The notes: a model not told the origin generated them from the sequence alone. Counted from the first letter of the stretch, positions 51,001-60,470 are shown. The stretch is DNA of 64,000 nt from Methylorubrum rhodesianum (GCF_014199985.1 NZ_JACHOS010000015.1:62001-126000), one strand, 5' to 3'. Translations and numbers: made by a program.

Positions 51001-51623
51001 GCCGGGCCTCCCGCCGCGTTCAGGCCGACCGGCGAGGCCGGCAGCGCCACGAAGCCGGGCAGCGCCTCGATGCGGGCGAGCCACGCGCGGACATGCCCGT
51101 AGGCCGCGAGATCGACATTCCCCTCAGGGGCTGCGGCGATATAGCTGTAGAGCGCCACGTCGGCGATGGTCGGGCGCTCGGCGGCGAGCCAGTCGCGGGA
51201 CGACAGTTCCGCATCGATCAGCGCCAGGATCCGATGGGCGCGGGCGATCACCTCCTCCGCATCGAAGGCGGCCCCGAACAGCGTGACGAGCCGGGCGGCG
51301 CAGGGACCGAAGGCGATGGGTCCGGCCGCGACGGAGAGCCAGCGCTGGACACGTGCCGCCCCTTCCGCGTCCTCGGGCAGCCAATCGCCGCGCCCGAGCT
51401 TCTTGGCGAGGTAGACGAGAATGGCGTTCGAATCCGGTACGATCACGCCATCATCGTCGAGGACGGGAACCTGCCCGAACGGATTGATCGCCAGGAAGTC
51501 CGGCGAGCGGTTCTGTCCGCCGGCGAAATCGACCTCGACGGCCTCGTAGGGCTGGCCGACCAGCGACAGGAACAGGCGCGCCCGGTGGGCATGGCCCGAG
51601 AGCGTCAGGCTGTAGAGCTTCAT
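50997..51623 (-). CDS. glutathione S-transferase family protein
   Basis: 208 residues. Thioredoxin-like N-terminal domain (KLYSLTLSGHAHRARLFLSL; NPFGQVPVLDDDGVIVPDSN with the cis-Pro and SNAI motif) and an all-helical C-terminal domain (TIADVALYSYIAAAPEGNVD). Conjugates or isomerises electrophiles with glutathione in the cytosol. First gene of an operon with the PNPOx-like protein; a LysR gene diverges from it. Confidence 0.92.
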   Translation of the reverse strand: MKLYSLTLSGHAHRARLFLSLVGQPYEAVEVDFAGGQNRSPDFLAINPFGQVPVLDDDGVIVPDSNAILVYLAKKLGRGDWLPEDAEGAARVQRWLSVAAGPIAFGPCAARLVTLFGAAFDAEEVIARAHRILALIDAELSSRDWLAAERPTIADVALYSYIAAAPEGNVDLAAYGHVRAWLARIEALPGFVALPASPVGLNAAGGPA

Positions 51624-51725
51624 GATCTCGTCTCCTCCGGCCGGGGGCCGGCCATGGCGCGATCACACTCCCTCTCGACGGCGCGGTGAACCCGTGTTGT
51701 CGGCAAGCGACTGTTGCGGCGTGTG

Positions 51726-51740
51726 GAATAATCGTCATTC
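51726..51740. promoter_or_regulatory. 15-bp dyad between GST and LysR genes
   Basis: GAAT-aatcgtc-ATTC in the 153-nt divergent spacer. LysR proteins usually bind such dyads near their own gene, but this one does not fit T-N11-A exactly. Candidate operator. Confidence 0.35.
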
Positions 51741-51776
51741 TGGCCCGCCACGAAAGAGCGGGCGGTAGGAACCTCC

Positions 51777-52685
51777 ATGGACCGTCTGCAGGGAATGCGT
51801 GTCTTCGTGCGGGTCGCCGAGGGCGGCGGCTTCGCCGGAGCGGCGCGCGCGCTCGGCATGAGCCCGGCCTCCGTCACCCGCGCCGTCGCGGCGCTCGAAG
51901 CCGCCATCGGCGCGCGGCTGTTCATCCGCACCACGCGTTCGGTCAAGCTCACCGATGCGGGTGGACGCTATCTTGAGGATTGTCGCCGGATCCTGTCCGA
52001 GATCACCGAGGCCGAGGCCGTCGCCGCCGGTTCGACCGCGACGCCGACCGGTGTCCTGACGCTGACGGCGCCGGTGCAGTTCGGCCGTCTCTACGTGCTG
52101 CCGGTCGTGACCGACTACCTCGCGCGCCACGCCACCGTCGCCGTCCGCGCGCTGTTTCTCGATCGGATCGTCAACATGGTCGAGGAGGGCATCGATGTCG
52201 GCGTGCGGATCGGGCACTTGGCCGATTCCGGGCTCACCGCCATTCGGGTCGGCAGCGTGCGCCGGGTCGTGTGCGCCGCGCCGGACTATCTCGAGCGGCA
52301 CGGCGTGCCCGAAACTCCCCGGGACCTGCGCGCGCACGCGGTGATCGGCTCATCGAACCCCGGCGCCCTGCCGGAATGGCGGTTCGGGCCCGAGCAGCGC
52401 ATGGCCGTCACCGTCCAGCCCCGGCTCACCTGCAACACGGTGGATGCGGCGCTCGCCGCCGCCGTCGACGGGTGGGGAATCGCGCGGCTGCTGTCCTATC
52501 AGGTCGCGCCGGCGCTGGCCGAGGGACGCCTGCGCCTGCTGCTCGAAGCGCACGAGGCGGCGCCCGTCCCGATCCACGTGGTCAGCCCGGAAGGGCGGCG
52601 GGCCCCGGCCAAGGTCCGGGCCTTCGTCGATCTCGCCGCGGCGCGGCTGCGTGCCGATCCGCGGGTGAACCCGGCCGCCCCCTGA
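51777..52685 (+). CDS. LysR family transcriptional regulator
   Basis: 302 residues. N-terminal winged helix (MRVFVRVAEGGGFAGAARAL, PASVTRAVAALEAAIGARLF, RTTRSVKLTDAG) and a type 2 periplasmic-binding-like effector domain (GVLTLTAPVQFGRLYVLPVV; DGWGIARLLSYQVAPALAEG). Likely controls the divergent GST operon; the ligand is unknown. Confidence 0.93.
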   Translation: MDRLQGMRVFVRVAEGGGFAGAARALGMSPASVTRAVAALEAAIGARLFIRTTRSVKLTDAGGRYLEDCRRILSEITEAEAVAAGSTATPTGVLTLTAPVQFGRLYVLPVVTDYLARHATVAVRALFLDRIVNMVEEGIDVGVRIGHLADSGLTAIRVGSVRRVVCAAPDYLERHGVPETPRDLRAHAVIGSSNPGALPEWRFGPEQRMAVTVQPRLTCNTVDAALAAAVDGWGIARLLSYQVAPALAEGRLRLLLEAHEAAPVPIHVVSPEGRRAPAKVRAFVDLAAARLRADPRVNPAAP

Positions 52686-52706
52686 GGCGGCCGGCCCTCG
52701 CCCTAG

Positions 52707-54308
52707 TTAGTACACATCGGCCTGGTAGCGCCCGGCCTTCTTCAGGGCCGCGAGATAGGCCACCGCCTCGTCGGGGTTCTTCCCCCCGAACTGCGCGGCG
52801 ACGTCGATGATCGCCCGCTCCACGTCCTTGGCCATGCGCTTGGCATCGCCGCAGACGTAGAAATGGGCGCCGCCCTCCAGCCACTTCCACAGCTCGGCGC
52901 CGTTCTCGCGCATGCGATCCTGGACGTAGGTCTTCTCCTTGCCGTCGCGCGACCAGGCGAGCGAGAGGCGGGTCAGCACCTTCGCGTCCTTCAGGCCGTT
53001 CAGCTCGTCCCTGTAGAAGAAGTCGGTCGCCTGCCGCTGGTGGCCGTAGAACAGCCAGTTGCGGCCGGGTGCGTTCGTCGCCGCGCGCTCGCGCAGGAAG
53101 GAGCGGAACGGCGCGACGCCGGTGCCGGGGCCGCACATGATCACGTCCTTGGACGGATCCTCCGGCAGGCCGAAGCCGTGCGCCTTCTGCAGGTAGATCT
53201 TGACCTTGGTCTGCTCGGGCAGGCGCTCGCCGAGATGGGTCGAGGCGACGCCGAGGCGCAGCCGCGAGCGATGGTTGTAGCGCACCGCATCGACGGTGAG
53301 CGAGACGCGGCCGGCATCCATCTTCGGCGAGGACGAGATCGAGTAGAGCCGCGGCTGCAACTCGTCGAGCGCCTCGAGGAACACCTCGGCGTCGGGCCGG
53401 GCGCCGGGGAACTTGTGGAGCGCGCCGAGCACGTCGAGATAGGCGGCGTCGCCGTCGGGATCCTCACCGGCCGCCAGCGCCTGCGCCTTCTTGCGCGCCT
53501 CGCCCGAGGTCAGCAGCGAGAGGAGCTGGTAGAGGTTGTCCGGCGCCGAGCCCAGGGAATAGTCGGTCAGCAGGCGGTCGCGCAGGGTCTTGCCGCCGAT
53601 CCTGCGCTCGGGGCGGGTGCCGAGTTCGGCGATCACCGCATCGACCAGAGCCGGAGCGTTGGCCGGGAACAGCCCGAGGGAGTCGCCGGCCGCGTACTCG
53701 ATCGGCGTGTCCCTCAGGTCGATCTCGATGTGCCACGTCTCCTTCTCGCCGCCGGGCGCATTGAGACGCGTGCGGGAGAGGAACGTCGCCTCGACCGGGT
53801 TCTCGCGGCAATAGCCGAGGGGCCCGAGTTCCGGCTCCTTCTTGGGCGCGTCGGCCGCTCCCGTCTTCGGGGCCGCCGCGCCGCCCGCGCCGAACTCCTC
53901 CTCCAGCTTCTTCAGCATCCGGAGCGTTTCCTTGCCGCCGGGCTGGCAAAGGTTCAGCCGCTCCTCGTTCTTCAGGAAGATGGCGTTGGCGTAGTCGGCG
54001 CAGTTGTAGCCGCACTGGCCGCAATCCTGCTGGGCCATGGCGGCCATCAGCTTCTGCGCTTCCGAGCGATCCTTGGCGATGGCCATGCGGTCGTTGATCG
54101 GCATCGACGGGTCGTGCCAGGGCGCGTCGTCGTTGTCGGCGAGTTTTTCCGCACTCCCCGGCATCTCGCCGGGGGCGAGCGCCGTCGCGCCCTCGACCGC
54201 CGGGCCGAGCAAGGCCGCGAAGTAGCCCGAAAGCCAGGAACGCTGGTCGGCGCTGAAGGGGGCGCTCTCGGGGATGAGAACGAGCGGGGGCGCGACGTGC
54301 TGGGTCAT
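52707..54308 (-). CDS. CysJ-like FAD/NADPH reductase with N-terminal 4Cys (Fes-like) domain instead of flavodoxin
   Basis: 533 residues. The C-terminal about 370 residues form a CysJ/CPR-type ferredoxin-NADP reductase module: connecting domain, FAD motif RLYSISSSP, GPGTGVAPFRSFLRER and YVCGDAKRMAKDV for NADPH, and a terminal aromatic (YQADVY). The usual N-terminal flavodoxin is missing. In its place is a Cys motif C-x2-C-x3-C-x17-C (C96, C99, C103, C121; CGQCGYNC), which resembles the Fes/RnfB 4Fe-4S domain. It overlaps nirA by 4 nt, so it probably passes NADPH electrons through FAD and an iron-sulfur cluster to the siroheme enzyme. Cluster type is inferred from spacing. Confidence 0.8.
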   Translation of the reverse strand: MTQHVAPPLVLIPESAPFSADQRSWLSGYFAALLGPAVEGATALAPGEMPGSAEKLADNDDAPWHDPSMPINDRMAIAKDRSEAQKLMAAMAQQDCGQCGYNCADYANAIFLKNEERLNLCQPGGKETLRMLKKLEEEFGAGGAAAPKTGAADAPKKEPELGPLGYCRENPVEATFLSRTRLNAPGGEKETWHIEIDLRDTPIEYAAGDSLGLFPANAPALVDAVIAELGTRPERRIGGKTLRDRLLTDYSLGSAPDNLYQLLSLLTSGEARKKAQALAAGEDPDGDAAYLDVLGALHKFPGARPDAEVFLEALDELQPRLYSISSSPKMDAGRVSLTVDAVRYNHRSRLRLGVASTHLGERLPEQTKVKIYLQKAHGFGLPEDPSKDVIMCGPGTGVAPFRSFLRERAATNAPGRNWLFYGHQRQATDFFYRDELNGLKDAKVLTRLSLAWSRDGKEKTYVQDRMRENGAELWKWLEGGAHFYVCGDAKRMAKDVERAIIDVAAQFGGKNPDEAVAYLAALKKAGRYQADVY

Positions 54309-56098
54309 GCGGCGGCCTTGAGGGCGGGTTGTTCTTCGGCGGCGTCGCGCAGGGCCTCGGGGCCGGTGCGCGCGGTGAAGGCCTGGAAGCTTTCCTCCGG
54401 GCCCTGACGGCGGGCGAGATAGGCGTTGAGCAGGGCCTCGACGCGCGCGGGCGCGTCCTCGGCCTTGACCGCCTTCCAGATCTCGGTGCCGATCTTCGGG
54501 TTCTCAGCAAAGCCCCCGCCGACCACGACGTCGTAGCCCTCGACGGTGTCGCCCTCCTCCGAGACAACGACCTTCGCGCCGATCAGGCCGATATCGCCGA
54601 TGTAGTGCTGGGCGCAGCTATGATGGCAGCCGGTGAGGTGGACGTTCACCGGCACGTCGAGGGCCGGCACGGTCCGCTCGACATGGTCGGCGATGATCAT
54701 CGCGTGACCCTTGGTGTCGGAGGCCGCGAACTTGCAGCCCCGCGCCCCGGTGCAGGCCACGAGCCCGGAGCGGATGCCGGCGGCCTTGGTGCTGAGGCCG
54801 AGCGCTTCGACACGGGCTTCCACCTCCGCCACCTTGGCGTCCGGCACACCCGAGAAGATGAAGTTCTGCCACACCGTCATGCGGATCTGGCCATCGCCGC
54901 ACTCGGCCGCGACCTTCGCCAGCCCGCGCATCTGGTCGGTGGTCATCTTGCCCACGGGGAGCACCACGCCGACCCAGTTCAGGCCGGGCTGAGCCTGGGC
55001 GTGCACGCCCACATGGCTGAAGCGGTCGGTCGGCCGGCGGGGCGCGACATGGGCGGCGTCGACCCGGTCGAGCTTGCGCCCGAGCTTCTCCTCGACGGCG
55101 GCAAGGTACTTGTCGAAGCCCCAGGCATCGAGGACGTACTTCATCCGGGACTTGTTGCGGTCGGTCCGGTCGCCATTCTCGATGAAGACCCGGATGATCG
55201 CGTCTGCCACGCGGTTGCAGTCCTCGGGCTTGAGGACGATCCCGGTGTCGCGGGCCAGATCCCTGTGACCCGAGATGCCGCCGAGCACGAGGCGCATCCA
55301 GACGCCCGGTGCGACCGCTGCCCCCTCCAGGACCTCGATGGCCTGGAAGCCGATGTCGTTCGTCTCCTCCAGGGCCGGCGTCACGCCGCCGCCGTCGAAG
55401 GAGACGTTGAACTTGCGCGGCAGGCCGTAGAGCGAGCGATCGTTCAGGATCCAGTTGTGCCAGGCCTTGGTGAGGGGCCGCGTGTCCAGCAGTTCCCGGG
55501 CATCGATGCCGGCGGCGGGCGAGCCGGTGACGTTGCGGATGTTGTCGGCTCCCGCGCCCTGCGCCGTCAGGCCGAGATCGGTCAGCCCGTCGAGGAAGGG
55601 CTGTGCGTGCTCAGGGTTGATCTCGCGCACCTGCAGGCCGGCACGGGTGGTGACGTGGCTGTAGCCGCCGCCATGGGCGTCCGCGAGGTCGGCGATGCCG
55701 GCGAACTGCCAGTGCTGCAGGATGCCGTTGGGCACCCGGATCCGGCACATGTAGGAGACTTGGTTCGGCGCGACCCAGAACATGCCGTGATAGCGCCAGC
55801 GGAAGTTGTCCTCCGGCTTGGGCTGTTTGCCGGCGGCGGCGTCCGCCTTCAGGCGGTTATGGCCGTCGAAGGGATTTTCCGCGCGCTTCCACTTCTCCTG
55901 CTCGCAGAGCTTGCCGCCCGCCTTCACGGTGCGGTCCTGCGCCTTGATGTGGATCGCGTCCGGGCCCGTGGGGTCGGCGGGGGCGGACGCGGCCGCACCC
56001 TGCCCGAGCGCGAGGCCGCCGGTCATCCGGGCGGCGGCGATGCCGGAGGCGAAGCCTTCCAGGTAGCGCTTCTGCTCGGCGTTGAAATCGTCTGCCAT
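54305..56098 (-). CDS. nirA: NirA-type siroheme/4Fe-4S nitrite (sulfite) reductase
   Basis: 597 residues. Two ferredoxin-type nitrite/sulfite reductase half-domains; the siroheme-cluster ligands are in ACTGARGCKFA and LTGCHHSCAQH (C-x5-C and C-x3-C). It reduces nitrite to ammonium with six electrons. In context (NrtABC upstream, FAD protein between) nitrite is the more likely substrate than sulfite. N-terminal about 100 residues are an extension typical of the alphaproteobacterial form. ATG 56098; the frame upstream belongs to the next gene. Confidence 0.9.
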   Translation of the reverse strand: MADDFNAEQKRYLEGFASGIAAARMTGGLALGQGAAASAPADPTGPDAIHIKAQDRTVKAGGKLCEQEKWKRAENPFDGHNRLKADAAAGKQPKPEDNFRWRYHGMFWVAPNQVSYMCRIRVPNGILQHWQFAGIADLADAHGGGYSHVTTRAGLQVREINPEHAQPFLDGLTDLGLTAQGAGADNIRNVTGSPAAGIDARELLDTRPLTKAWHNWILNDRSLYGLPRKFNVSFDGGGVTPALEETNDIGFQAIEVLEGAAVAPGVWMRLVLGGISGHRDLARDTGIVLKPEDCNRVADAIIRVFIENGDRTDRNKSRMKYVLDAWGFDKYLAAVEEKLGRKLDRVDAAHVAPRRPTDRFSHVGVHAQAQPGLNWVGVVLPVGKMTTDQMRGLAKVAAECGDGQIRMTVWQNFIFSGVPDAKVAEVEARVEALGLSTKAAGIRSGLVACTGARGCKFAASDTKGHAMIIADHVERTVPALDVPVNVHLTGCHHSCAQHYIGDIGLIGAKVVVSEEGDTVEGYDVVVGGGFAENPKIGTEIWKAVKAEDAPARVEALLNAYLARRQGPEESFQAFTARTGPEALRDAAEEQPALKAAA

Positions 56099-56109
56099 CG
56101 CTGCCTCAC

Positions 56110-57330
56110 TCACGCTGCGAGGGTTTTCGGGGCCGGGCCGAACATCAGGTCGTCCCGGTCGTCGGGAGAGAGCGGCGCGCCGGAGCGGATCAGCTCCTTG
56201 CAGCGCGCCTGCTCCGCGATATCGCCGACGAAGACCGCACCTAAGAGGCGGCCGTCGGCGATGATCAGCTTGCGGTAGAGGCCGGCAGCGGCGTCGTGCA
56301 TCACGACCGCCTCGGCACCCTCGGGCGTATCGACCATGCCCGCCGAGAAGACGGGCAGGCCCGACACCTTCAGGCTCGTGGCAAGGGACGTGCCGGGATA
56401 GGAAGCGGCCTCGCCGACGAGGTGGCGGGCCAGCACCTCGGCCTGCTCGTAGGCCGGCTCGACGAGGCCGTAGACGACGCCCCTGTGCTCGGCGCATTCG
56501 CCGAGCGCGTGGATGGCCGGGTCCGAGGTGGTCATCCGGTCGTCCACCGTGATGCCGCGCCCGCAGGCGAGGCCGCAGCCCTGCGCGAGCGCCGTCGAGG
56601 CGCGGATGCCGACCGACATCACCACGAGGTCGGCCGGGATCACCGTGCCATCCTTCATCACGAGCCGCTCGACGCGGCCCTCGCCCTCGATCGCGGCGGT
56701 GTCTGCGGACAGCATCACCTTGACGCCGCGAGCCTCCATCGCCGCGCGCACGAGGCGGGCGGCGGCGTGGTCGAGTTGTCGCTCCATCACCCGGTCCATG
56801 ACGTGGACGAGCGTGGTGTCGACCCCGAGCCGGGCGAGCCCGACCGCGGCCTCCAGCCCGAGCAGGCCGCCGCCGATCACCACGGCCTTGGCATGCTCGA
56901 CCGCCGCCTTGCGGATCGATGCCACGTCGGCGAAATCGCGAAACGTGAGGACGCCGGGCAGGTCGATCCCCGGCAGCGGCAGACGGATCGGCAGCGAGCC
57001 CACCGCCAGCACCAACTTGTCGTAGGGCAGGACGTGCGTCTCACCGACGAGCGCGATGCGGTTGGCCCGGTCGATCTCGGTCACCGGCGCGCCGGTGACG
57101 AGGCGGAGCCTGTGCTCCTCGTACCAGGCGAGCGGACGGAAGCCGCAGGCCGCCTCGTCCACCTCGCCGCCGAGCAGCGAGGAGAGCAGCACCCGGTTGT
57201 AGGCCGCCACCGGCTCGGCGCCGACCACCGTCACGTCGTAGCGGCCCGGCGCGCGCTCCGTCAGCCGCTCGAGGAAGCGGAGCGAGGCCATGCCGTTGCC
57301 GACGACGACGAGTCTTTCCTTCGCGCTCAT
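56110..57330 (-). CDS. FAD/NAD(P)-dependent oxidoreductase, nitrite reductase (NasB/NirB) N-terminal type
   Basis: 406 residues. FAD-binding VVVGNGMASLRFLERL, NAD-binding VVIGGGLLGLEAAVGLARLG, and the Cys-containing GAVFVGDIAEQARCKELI near the end. It matches the FAD/NAD domains of NirB/NasB but lacks the siroheme half, which here is the separate NirA. Likely partner in electron supply to NirA. ATG 57330 is used, with AAGGGGG upstream; GTG 57351 is less likely. Sits between nrtC and nirA, 25 and 11 nt away. Confidence 0.85.
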   Translation of the reverse strand: MSAKERLVVVGNGMASLRFLERLTERAPGRYDVTVVGAEPVAAYNRVLLSSLLGGEVDEAACGFRPLAWYEEHRLRLVTGAPVTEIDRANRIALVGETHVLPYDKLVLAVGSLPIRLPLPGIDLPGVLTFRDFADVASIRKAAVEHAKAVVIGGGLLGLEAAVGLARLGVDTTLVHVMDRVMERQLDHAAARLVRAAMEARGVKVMLSADTAAIEGEGRVERLVMKDGTVIPADLVVMSVGIRASTALAQGCGLACGRGITVDDRMTTSDPAIHALGECAEHRGVVYGLVEPAYEQAEVLARHLVGEAASYPGTSLATSLKVSGLPVFSAGMVDTPEGAEAVVMHDAAAGLYRKLIIADGRLLGAVFVGDIAEQARCKELIRSGAPLSPDDRDDLMFGPAPKTLAA

Positions 57331-57355
57331 GGGCCCGTGATCCCCCTTCACGAAG

Positions 57356-58150
57356 TCAGGCGGCGAGGGCGGGCTTGGCGTGGCGGGCGTAGAGGAACTC
57401 CAGCACCGCGGCGCGGGCGTGGACGTAGGTGGCGTCCTCCACGAGGTCGAGCCGGCGGCGGGGCCGCGCCAGCGGCACGGGCAGGATCTCGCCGATGGTG
57501 GCCGAAGGCCCGTTCGTCATCATCACGATGCGGTCGGAGAGTAGCACCGCCTCGTCCACGTCGTGGGTGATCATGATGACGGTGTTCCGGAGCCGCGTCT
57601 GGATCTCCATGAGCTGGTCCTGGAGATGGGCGCGGGTGAGCGCGTCGAGGGCGCCGAACGGCTCGTCCATCAGCAGCACCGTCGGCTCCATGGCGAGCGC
57701 CCGGGCGATGCCGACGCGCTGCTTCATGCCGCCGGAGATCTCCGCCGGTCGCTTGTCGGCGGCGTGCATCATGTTCACGAGCGCAAGGTTGTGCTCGATC
57801 CACTGGGCACGCTCTGAGCGCGTCTTCTTGCCCTTCGAGACCTTGTCGACGGCCAGCGCCACGTTCTCGCGCACGGTGAGCCAGGGCAGGAGCGAGTGAT
57901 TCTGGAACACCACCGCACGATCGGGGCCGGGGGCGTTCACCTCCTTGCCGTCGAGGAGCACGCCGCCGGTGGAGGCCTTGAGCAGGCCGGCGACGATGTT
58001 GAGCACCGTCGACTTGCCGCAGCCCGAGTGCCCGATGATCGAGACGAACTCGCCTTTGGCGATGTCGAGGTTCACATCGCGCAGGACTTCCGAAGTCTTG
58101 CCGCCGCGGCGGAAGGAGATGCCGACCTGGGAGAGGGAGAGATGGGCCAT
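57356..58150 (-). CDS. nrtC: nitrate/nitrite ABC transporter ATP-binding protein
   Basis: 264 residues of the nitrate/sulfonate/taurine (NrtCD/SsuB) ATPase group: Walker A GHSGCGKST, Q loop QNHSLLPWL, signature ISGGMKQRVGIARAL, Walker B LLMDEPFGALD. No fused NrtA-like domain, so it is the short form. It energises nitrate import by NrtA-NrtB. 13 nt separates it from nrtB. Confidence 0.9.
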   Translation of the reverse strand: MAHLSLSQVGISFRRGGKTSEVLRDVNLDIAKGEFVSIIGHSGCGKSTVLNIVAGLLKASTGGVLLDGKEVNAPGPDRAVVFQNHSLLPWLTVRENVALAVDKVSKGKKTRSERAQWIEHNLALVNMMHAADKRPAEISGGMKQRVGIARALAMEPTVLLMDEPFGALDALTRAHLQDQLMEIQTRLRNTVIMITHDVDEAVLLSDRIVMMTNGPSATIGEILPVPLARPRRRLDLVEDATYVHARAAVLEFLYARHAKPALAA

Positions 58151-58163
58151 GTGAATGTGTCCC

Positions 58164-59024
58164 TCAGGCTGCGGAGGTGCCGCGGGTCACGAGCACGCCG
58201 ACGCCGGCGACCAGCCGGTCGAGGACGAAGCCGATGAGCCCGACATAGACGAGGGCGACGATGATCTCGCTGATATGCGACGAGTTCCACGCGTCCCAGA
58301 TGAAGAAGCCGATGCCGACGCCGCCGATCAGCATCTCGGCCGCGACGATGGCGAGCCAGGACAGGCCGACACCGATGCGAAGACCGGTGAAGATGTACGG
58401 CGCCGCCGAGGGCAGCATGATCTTGTAGAAAAACTCGATCGGGTTCAGCCGGATGACCGCGGCGACGTTGCGGTAGTCCTGCGGAATGTTGCGGATGCCG
58501 ACCGCGGTGTTGATGATGATCGGCCAGATCGAGGTGATGAAGATCACGAAGATCGCCGAGGGCTGCCCGTCGCGGAACGCGGCGAGCGAGAGCGGCAGCC
58601 AGGCCAGCGGCGGGATCGTGCGCAGCACCTGGAAGATCGGGTCGAGCCCGCGCATCGCCCATTCGGACTGGCCGACCAGCGTCCCGAGCAGCACGCCGGC
58701 CACGACGGCCAGTGCGAAGCCCAGCGCCACGCGCTGGAGGCTCGCCGAGATATGCCAGAACAGGCCCTTGTCGGTGCCGCCGTTGTCGTAGAACGGATCG
58801 ACGATGATGTCCCAGGCCTCCGTCAGCACCCGCGAGGGCGGCGGCAGGCCAGCGGTGGGGGAGGAGCACAGCACCTCCCACAGCAGCAGGAAACCCGCCA
58901 GGACGACGAGCGGGGGCAGGATGCGGGCGGCGATGCCGCGCAGCCCGGCCAGAGTGATGAAGGGCGCGCGGGCCTTCGCCGAGGCGCGCGCGCGGGTTGC
59001 GGTGAGCGTTGCTCCGGTGGCCAT
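58164..59024 (-). CDS. nrtB: nitrate/nitrite ABC transporter permease
   Basis: 286 residues with six or so membrane helices and the binding-protein-dependent permease motif (AAFRDGQPSAIFVIFITSIW, then VIRLNPIEFFYKIMLPSAAP). Inner-membrane part of the Nrt importer. The start at 59024 overlaps the nrtA stop by one base (TGATG), typical of translational coupling. The N-terminus is rich in Ala and Arg. Confidence 0.9.
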   Translation of the reverse strand: MATGATLTATRARASAKARAPFITLAGLRGIAARILPPLVVLAGFLLLWEVLCSSPTAGLPPPSRVLTEAWDIIVDPFYDNGGTDKGLFWHISASLQRVALGFALAVVAGVLLGTLVGQSEWAMRGLDPIFQVLRTIPPLAWLPLSLAAFRDGQPSAIFVIFITSIWPIIINTAVGIRNIPQDYRNVAAVIRLNPIEFFYKIMLPSAAPYIFTGLRIGVGLSWLAIVAAEMLIGGVGIGFFIWDAWNSSHISEIIVALVYVGLIGFVLDRLVAGVGVLVTRGTSAA

Positions 59025-60316
59025 CACGCGACCTTCTTGATGCCGAGGCTGTTGAGGTAGGCGCCAGGGTTTTCCGGATCGAAGACCTTGCCGTCGAACA
59101 TCGTCTCGACGCCGCGCGAGGTGGAGGTCGGGATCGTCGACACGCCGAGCGCCTTGGCCGCCTCGCGCCACAGATCCTCGCGGTTGACCTTGCCGATCAG
59201 CGCCTTGGTGTCGGTGGCCGCGTCGAACTTGCCCCACCGGATATCCTCGGTGAGGAACCAGAGGTCGTGGCTCTGGTACGGGTACGAGGCGTTGTCGGCC
59301 CAGAACTTCATGATGTGCGGGCTGTTCTCGACGACGCGGCCGGTGCCGTAGTCGAACTTGCCCTTCATCCGGTCGACGACGTCGGCCACCGGCACGTTGA
59401 TCCACTGGCGCTTGGCCACGATCGCCGCCATCTCGTCGCGGTTCTCCGGCTTGTCGCACCAAGCTTGCGCTTCCATCACCGCCATCAGCAGGGCCTTGGC
59501 GGCGTTGGGATACTTGTCGACCCAGGCCGCGCGCATGGCGAAGGCCTTCTCCGGGTGGTCCTTCCACAGCTCGCCGGTGGTGATGGCGGTGTAGCCGATG
59601 CCCTGGTGGATGAGCTGCTCGTTCCACGGCTCGCAGACGCAGAAGCAGTCCATCGTGCCGACCTTCATGTTCGCCACCATCTGGGGCGGCGGCACGACGA
59701 TGGTCTCGATGTCCTTGTCGGGGTCGATGCCGCCGGCGGCGAGCCAGTAGCGGATCCAGAGGTCGTGGGTGCCGCCGGGGAAGGTCATGGCCGCCTTCAC
59801 CGCCTTGCCCGACGCCTTCTTGGCCTCCAGCACGGCTTTGAACGGCTTGGTGTCCAGCCCGATCTTGTGGTCGATATGCTCCTTGGCGATCGAGATGCAC
59901 TGACCGTTCAGGTTGAGCCGGGCCATGATGTACATCGGCACCGGCACGTTGTTCTGCGTCACCCGGCCGGCGGAGATCAGATAGGGCATCGGCGTCAGGA
60001 TGTGGGCGCCGTCGATGCCGTTGCCCTCGGAGCCGAGGACGAGATTGTCGCGGGTGGTGCCCCAGCTCGCCTGCTTCAGCACCTCGGTCTCGGGCAGGCC
60101 GTACTTGGCGAAGATGCCCTTCTCCTTGGCCACGAAGAGCGGCGCGGCGTCGGTCAGCGCGATGAAGCCGAGCTTGGCCCCCTTCACCTCCGGCCCCGCG
60201 CCCTGCGCGAAGGCACCGGCCGGCAGAGCGGCGCGGGCGGCACCCGCGAGGGCGAGGGCGGCCGCCGCTCCCTTCAGGACGCCGCGGCGGGTCGTGTTGC
60301 CGTGATCGATGCTCAT
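59024..60316 (-). CDS. nrtA: nitrate-binding protein NrtA, Tat-exported
   Basis: 430 residues. A twin-arginine signal (TTRRGVLKGAAAALALAG, cleavage near AFA) exports a nitrate/sulfonate-type binding protein (KLGFIALTDAAPLFVAKEKG, LTPMPYLISAG, YIMARLNLNGQCISIAKEHI, CFCVCEPWNEQLIHQG). First gene of the transport/reduction operon. A sigma54-type promoter and a leader terminator lie in the 354 nt upstream. ATG 60316 fits; the frame upstream overlaps the terminator region and is not coding. Confidence 0.92.
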   Translation of the reverse strand: MSIDHGNTTRRGVLKGAAAALALAGAARAALPAGAFAQGAGPEVKGAKLGFIALTDAAPLFVAKEKGIFAKYGLPETEVLKQASWGTTRDNLVLGSEGNGIDGAHILTPMPYLISAGRVTQNNVPVPMYIMARLNLNGQCISIAKEHIDHKIGLDTKPFKAVLEAKKASGKAVKAAMTFPGGTHDLWIRYWLAAGGIDPDKDIETIVVPPPQMVANMKVGTMDCFCVCEPWNEQLIHQGIGYTAITTGELWKDHPEKAFAMRAAWVDKYPNAAKALLMAVMEAQAWCDKPENRDEMAAIVAKRQWINVPVADVVDRMKGKFDYGTGRVVENSPHIMKFWADNASYPYQSHDLWFLTEDIRWGKFDAATDTKALIGKVNREDLWREAAKALGVSTIPTSTSRGVETMFDGKVFDPENPGAYLNSLGIKKVA

Positions 60317-60349
60317 CCGCTCTCCGCTCCGGTGCGCTGTCCGCACATG

Positions 60350-60423
60350 AAAAAAGCCGCCATCCGGGGATCGCCTGCGCGATCGACATTCGTCGCGTGC
60401 GGGCATTCCGGATCAGCGGCTTT
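60350..60423 (-). terminator. leader intrinsic terminator before nrtA
   Basis: Reading minus: AAAGCCGCTGATCCGG ... CCGGATGGCGGCTTTTTT. The arms pair over 14 bp with one bulge, and a T-run ends the stem. It lies 33 nt before the nrtA ATG, so reading through it is needed for expression. Confidence 0.85.
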
Positions 60424-60425
60424 GC

Positions 60426-60444
60426 TGACGTTTTGGGGCCGTCA
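60426..60444 (-). ncRNA. small leader hairpin upstream of terminator
   Basis: TGACG-gccccaaaa-CGTCA just before the terminator arm. Possible part of the NasT-binding antiterminator; its loop is nine nt rather than the classical ANTAR hexaloop, so the exact target is not certain. Confidence 0.35.
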
Positions 60445-60470
60445 TCGTTGGCGAGCCCTTGCGAGGTTCT

